The notes under the pieces: model-generated
The model's database searches: none
What the model saw: only the letters and a program-made list of their open reading frames with translations
Told to the model about the DNA's origin: nothing
From: Thomasclavelia ramosa DSM 1402
GTDB lineage: Bacteria; Bacillota_I; Bacilli_A; Erysipelotrichales; Coprobacillaceae
DNA length: 64,000 nt
Direction: 5' to 3'
Assembly: GCF_014131695.1 (NCBI RefSeq)
Contig: NZ_CP036346.1
Span: 2,418,001 to 2,482,000 of the forward strand
Program-made: the position numbers and the translations under genes
In this document: piece by piece, positions 61,000 to 64,000 of the stretch
Numbering within the stretch: the first letter of the stretch is position 1
Layout of the letters: each line of letters starts with the position of its first letter

Positions 61000-61947
61000 A
61001 TGTTAGAATTTTACAAAACTTTTGGAACTGAAACAAAAAAGATCGATAAACCAGAACCAGGCAGCTGGATCAGCGCTATTGCTCCAACTGAAGAAGAAAA
61101 AAACTATTTGATTGAAGAAATGGGAATTCTACCGGAATTTGTTAAATCTTCATTAGATGCTGAAGAAAGCTCGCATATCGACTATGACGAAGATTATAAT
61201 CAGACTCTAGTAATCGTTGACTATCCTAGTGCTGAAGAAGTAGAAGATGGTTACGATAAAAATATGTTACAATATACGACATTGCCCTTAGGTATTGTGA
61301 TCATGAAAGGATACGTTGTTACCATTTCCTTATATGAAAACTTAAATATCGATGATATGGCACAAGGTCGGATCAAAGGTGTCAATACTGATTTAAAAAC
61401 AAGATTTTTATTACTATTATTATTACGAATTTCTCAACGATATTTAATTTATCTGCGCCAAATTGATCGGATCTCTTCTCGAACTGAACAAAGATTACAC
61501 AAATCAATGCAAAATAAAGAATTGATTCAAATGTTAGGACTAGAAAAATCATTAGTATATTTTTCTACCTCATTAAAAACGGACGAAATAACATTAAATA
61601 AAATTATGCGTGGGAAAGCTATTAAATTATATGATGAAGATCAAGACCTATTAGATGACGTTTTGATTGAAATCCATCAGGCAATTGAAATGTGTAATAT
61701 CTATTCAAATATTTTATCAGGAACAATGGATGCATTTGCTTCAGTTATTTCCAATAACCTGAATATTGTTATGAAAGTATTAACAGTTATTACGATCGTT
61801 ATGGCTATTCCAAATATTATTTTCAGTTTTTATGGAATGAATGTTGCAGGTTTACCATTTCCACAATGGTGGTTCCCAACGGGACTAGCAATAGTTGCCT
61901 GTATTATCGCCACAATTATTTTCATCAAAAAAGATATGTTTCATTAA
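61000..61947 (+). CDS. CorA-like magnesium/divalent cation transporter
   Basis: A 315-aa protein. A long cytoplasmic N-terminal domain with extended helices (residues ~1-250) is followed by two C-terminal membrane spans. The pore signature YGMN sits at the end of the first (MAIPNIIFSFYGMNVAGLPF), and the tail ends KKDMFH. CorA channels are Mg2+-gated pentamers. The start ATG (61000-61002) has GTGGAGG 5 bases upstream; a GTG at 60988 directly after a leader stop is an alternative. Its leader carries two short ORFs and an RNA switch around the ribosome binding site. Confidence 0.92.
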   Translation: MLEFYKTFGTETKKIDKPEPGSWISAIAPTEEEKNYLIEEMGILPEFVKSSLDAEESSHIDYDEDYNQTLVIVDYPSAEEVEDGYDKNMLQYTTLPLGIVIMKGYVVTISLYENLNIDDMAQGRIKGVNTDLKTRFLLLLLLRISQRYLIYLRQIDRISSRTEQRLHKSMQNKELIQMLGLEKSLVYFSTSLKTDEITLNKIMRGKAIKLYDEDQDLLDDVLIEIHQAIEMCNIYSNILSGTMDAFASVISNNLNIVMKVLTVITIVMAIPNIIFSFYGMNVAGLPFPQWWFPTGLAIVACIIATIIFIKKDMFH

Positions 61948-61954
61948 ATAAATT

Positions 61955-61986
61955 CTAGATTATATGTATTTATAATCTAGTTTTTT
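61955..61986 (+). terminator. Terminator of corA
   Basis: 10-bp stem CTAGATTATA/TATAATCTAG, 6-nt loop, then T6. Confidence 0.8.
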
Positions 61987-62035
61987 ATACTTGTTAAACA
62001 TAAATGTACTATAATATAACTATGGGGTGATATTA

Positions 62036-62911
62036 ATGGAAATTAGAACACTACAATATTTTCTTACCATCGCAAGGGAAGAAAGTATTTCTGGGGCAGC
62101 TGAATATCTACATGTAACGCAGCCAACATTATCAAGACAAATGAAAGAGTTAGAAGAAGAATTAGGAAAACAATTATTTATCCGGGGAAAACGTCGTATT
62201 ACTTTGACTGATGAAGGCATGATCTTAAGAAAACGGGCAGAAGAAATTCTTGGGCTTGTTGAAAGGGCAGAAGCTGAAGTCAAAGCTAATGAAGAACTAT
62301 TAACAGGTGATATTTATCTAGGATGTGGTGAGAGTGAAGGAATGCGTCCGATTGCCAAGACAATTGCAACGATGTTGGAAAAATACCCTCATGTAAAATT
62401 TCATTTGCATAGTGGAAAAGCTGAAGAGGTAATGGAAAAAATTGATGCTGGAGTTCTAGATTTTGGAATCGTTATTGAGCCTGTTGATTTAAATAAGTAC
62501 GATTATTTAAGGCTTCCTTATAGCAATGTTTGGGGGATTTTAATGAAGCGGGATAGTACTCTAGCATCACTTGACAAAATAACCCCTGATGATCTACGTG
62601 GAAAACCTCTTCTTTGTTCAAATCAAGGGATGGTAAAAAATGAATTAGCTGGATGGATTGGTGGAAATCAAAGGAAATTAAATATTGTGGGAACTTATAA
62701 TTTATTATTTAATGCATCTTTAATAGTTGAAGAAGGAAATTTATATGCTTTATGCTTAGATAAAATTTTTAATTCTAATAACAGTTCATTATGCTTTAGA
62801 CCACTTGAACCAAAATTAGAAGCGAATATGCTAATAATTTGGAAAAAATACCAACTCTTTACCAAAAGTGCTGAAACATTTTTAAATATGATAAAAGATA
62901 ATATTACATAA
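62036..62911 (+). CDS. LysR-family transcriptional regulator
   Basis: About 291 aa. The N-terminal HTH is MEIRTLQYFLTIAREESISGAAEYLHVTQPTLSRQMKELEEELGKQLF, the standard LysR sequence. The C-terminal substrate-binding domain begins near residue 90 (GDIYLGCGESEGMRPIAKTI). The start ATG (62036-62038) follows GGTGAT. It is followed by a convergent decayed gene and is not obviously linked to a target operon in the window. Ligand unknown. Confidence 0.92.
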   Translation: MEIRTLQYFLTIAREESISGAAEYLHVTQPTLSRQMKELEEELGKQLFIRGKRRITLTDEGMILRKRAEEILGLVERAEAEVKANEELLTGDIYLGCGESEGMRPIAKTIATMLEKYPHVKFHLHSGKAEEVMEKIDAGVLDFGIVIEPVDLNKYDYLRLPYSNVWGILMKRDSTLASLDKITPDDLRGKPLLCSNQGMVKNELAGWIGGNQRKLNIVGTYNLLFNASLIVEEGNLYALCLDKIFNSNNSSLCFRPLEPKLEANMLIIWKKYQLFTKSAETFLNMIKDNIT

Positions 62912-62915
62912 AGAT

Positions 62916-62948
62916 AAAAAGAGAACTAAAATTGTTATTTCTCTTTTT
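62916..62948. terminator. Bidirectional terminator after the LysR gene
   Basis: 10-bp stem AAAAAGAGAA/TTCTCTTTTT with a 13-nt loop, placed between convergent coding sequences. Confidence 0.75.
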
Positions 62949-63327
62949 ACAATAAATTATTTTTTCGTTTCGCAATAATGTCACTTATATCAAATGGTGT
63001 TTCATCTTTAGGTAATGATCATACATCTAAAAATGGAACATCTGCAACTGACCTTATTGGAAATTCAAACTTTGCTGTAACATTCTTCATTTTACATTCA
63101 ATCACTCCGATATATATTGGGAGTATCGTCTTTCTACTTTCCAAAAGGACAATTTCACGATGGTTGCAGGTGGATAATAAATTATATCCTTTTTTAATTT
63201 TGTAATCATCATTACCATCAATTAACTTGATAGTTCCTTTAGCAATTATTGAACGATAATCATGATAACGCCCCTTATACTTGTAGTCTGGAAAATCATG
63301 AAACAAACCAAATTCAATACACAACAA
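62947..63327 (-). pseudogene. Pyridoxamine 5'-phosphate oxidase-like remnant
   Basis: Minus-strand frame reads CIEFGLFHDFPDYKYKGRYHDYRS, then KGYNLLSTCNHREI and ECKMKNVTAKFEFPIRSVADV, typical of the C-terminal part of pyridoxamine-oxidase-like flavoproteins (NimA-type). The N-terminal FMN-binding half is missing upstream of 63327. An in-frame TGA follows FLDV; the frame then continues SLPKDETPFDISDIIAKRK to a stop at 62947-62949, restoring the normal C-terminus. Truncation plus a nonsense codon makes this a pseudogene. Confidence 0.8.
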
Positions 63328-63432
63328 ATAAGATATTATTCAAAAAAATCTAAATTATTTTCCTAAATAAAAATCGACTATTAAACTTTAAAATTAAAAG
63401 CCTATTCAGTCGATTCGTAAATCCTATTCAAT

Positions 63433-64000
63433 CTAAATAATTTGAAAAATATAAAATTTTAAATATGACGTTTCTTCCATTGTCCATAAAATTGGATGGT
63501 CTGGGTTTTGTTGAGTAACTGATACTTGTTTAAGGGTTACTCCAGCCTCATGCGCTGATTCACGAAGCATCTTTTCAAAATTATCAGTCTCCATAAAACG
63601 TGAACAACTACATGTAATTAAGTATCCACCTCTGCCTAATAATTTCATTGCTTTCATATTGATTTTCTTATAACCATTATAAGCATGATCTACCGTTCTT
63701 CTCGATTTCGTAAAAGCAGGTGGATCTAAAACAATAATATCAAACTGTCCCTTTTTACATTTATCTAGATAGTCAAAAACATCATCTTTTACAAAAGAAA
63801 TACATCCTTGTAAATTATTTAGTTTAGCATTAGCATATCCCTGATCAAGAGCAGTTTGTGATACATCTACTGCAACCACTTCTTTAGCTTTACCATAAGC
63901 CGCATTTAATGCAAAGCCCCCAGTATGACTAAAGCAATCCAAAACTTTTTTTCCATACGCTATATTTCTAAGTAAAACACGATTTGCTTTTTGATCTAAA
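63433..64000 (-). CDS. RlmI-like 23S rRNA cytosine methyltransferase (5' end outside window)
   Basis: Partial. The frame runs off the right edge of the window: it reads LDQKANRVLLRNIAYGKKVLDCFSHTGGFALNAAYG, the junction between the EEHEAD linker and the Rossmann methyltransferase domain of RlmI/RlmK-type enzymes. SAM-binding VLDCFSHTGGF, VAVDVSQTALD, the catalytic FDIIVLDPPAFTKSRRTVDHAYNGYKKIN and CSCSRFM (Cys) motifs are intact. It methylates 23S rRNA (C1962-type). The TTG at 63940-63942 is not a real start. Confidence 0.9.
   Translation of the reverse strand, partial: LDQKANRVLLRNIAYGKKVLDCFSHTGGFALNAAYGKAKEVVAVDVSQTALDQGYANAKLNNLQGCISFVKDDVFDYLDKCKKGQFDIIVLDPPAFTKSRRTVDHAYNGYKKINMKAMKLLGRGGYLITCSCSRFMETDNFEKMLRESAHEAGVTLKQVSVTQQNPDHPILWTMEETSYLKFYIFQII

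Noticed and set aside
60840-61000. M-box (ykoK) magnesium riboswitch in front of corA
   Set aside because: The ~115-nt leader is too short and lacks the M-box conserved stems; a leader-peptide switch explains it better.

Overview
The window is AT-rich (roughly 30% G+C by eye). It has Gram-positive ribosome binding sites, many intrinsic terminators, a T-box leader, PRD/BglG and DeoR sugar regulators, glycyl-radical and ferredoxin-dependent enzymes, and no tRNA or rRNA genes. This points to an obligately anaerobic, low-GC gut Firmicute. Gene content and style suggest the Erysipelotrichia/Coprobacillaceae (Thomasclavelia or Erysipelatoclostridium-like); the genus is inference. Most genes lie on the minus strand.

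Layout, 1-36 kb: a LytTR/DUF3021 regulator pair. An XRE-S24 (LexA-like, self-cleaving) repressor, divergent from a tiny two-peptide operon with two matching operators. HAD phosphatases. A peroxiredoxin plus rhodanese pair. A glycyl radical enzyme, its activase, a fructose-6-phosphate-aldolase-type enzyme and a DeoR regulator, which together resemble the E. coli YbiW/PflD-FsaA/B anhydrosugar pathway. A 2-oxoacid:ferredoxin oxidoreductase made of two fused polypeptides. A ROK regulator with a phosphatase. A MATE exporter. A complete nickel-pincer-nucleotide biosynthesis and nickel uptake operon (larE, DUF3842, larMN, larQ, larO, larB, larC) without larA. A GT51 transglycosylase, GNAT and acylphosphatase. 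A PRD regulator with an EIIC-GH4-SIS sugar operon. An Old-Yellow-Enzyme-type reductase with a divergent TetR.

36-50 kb: a surface-polysaccharide operon read leftward. It starts with two tandem LoaP/NusG-like antiterminators, then two intrinsic terminators back to back, then aminotransferase, ATP-grasp, acetyltransferase, phosphoglycosyl transferase, glycosyltransferases, polymerase (wzy), UDP-sugar dehydrogenase and flippase (wzx). A divergent tyrosine recombinase is flanked by inverted 15-bp repeats with an identical 7-bp core. This suggests an invertible promoter segment that carries its own recombinase and phase-switches the operon. The polymerase has three out-of-frame breaks, each at a 6-7 T run.

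50-64 kb: a tryptophan transporter trpXYZ under a T-box with a UGG specifier. A MoxR/DUF58/transglutaminase trio. An NSS-family sodium symporter. An AraC-GyrI regulator with a premature stop. A CorA-like magnesium transporter behind a leader with two short ORFs and three mutually exclusive RNA segments, a candidate leader-peptide switch of the MgtL/CorL type. A LysR regulator, a decayed pyridoxamine-oxidase-like gene, and an RlmI-type rRNA methyltransferase cut by the window edge.

The three observations I rate highest are the corA leader switch, the recombinase-bearing inverton feeding a LoaP-gated capsule operon, and the LexA-like repressor with its divergent mini-operon.
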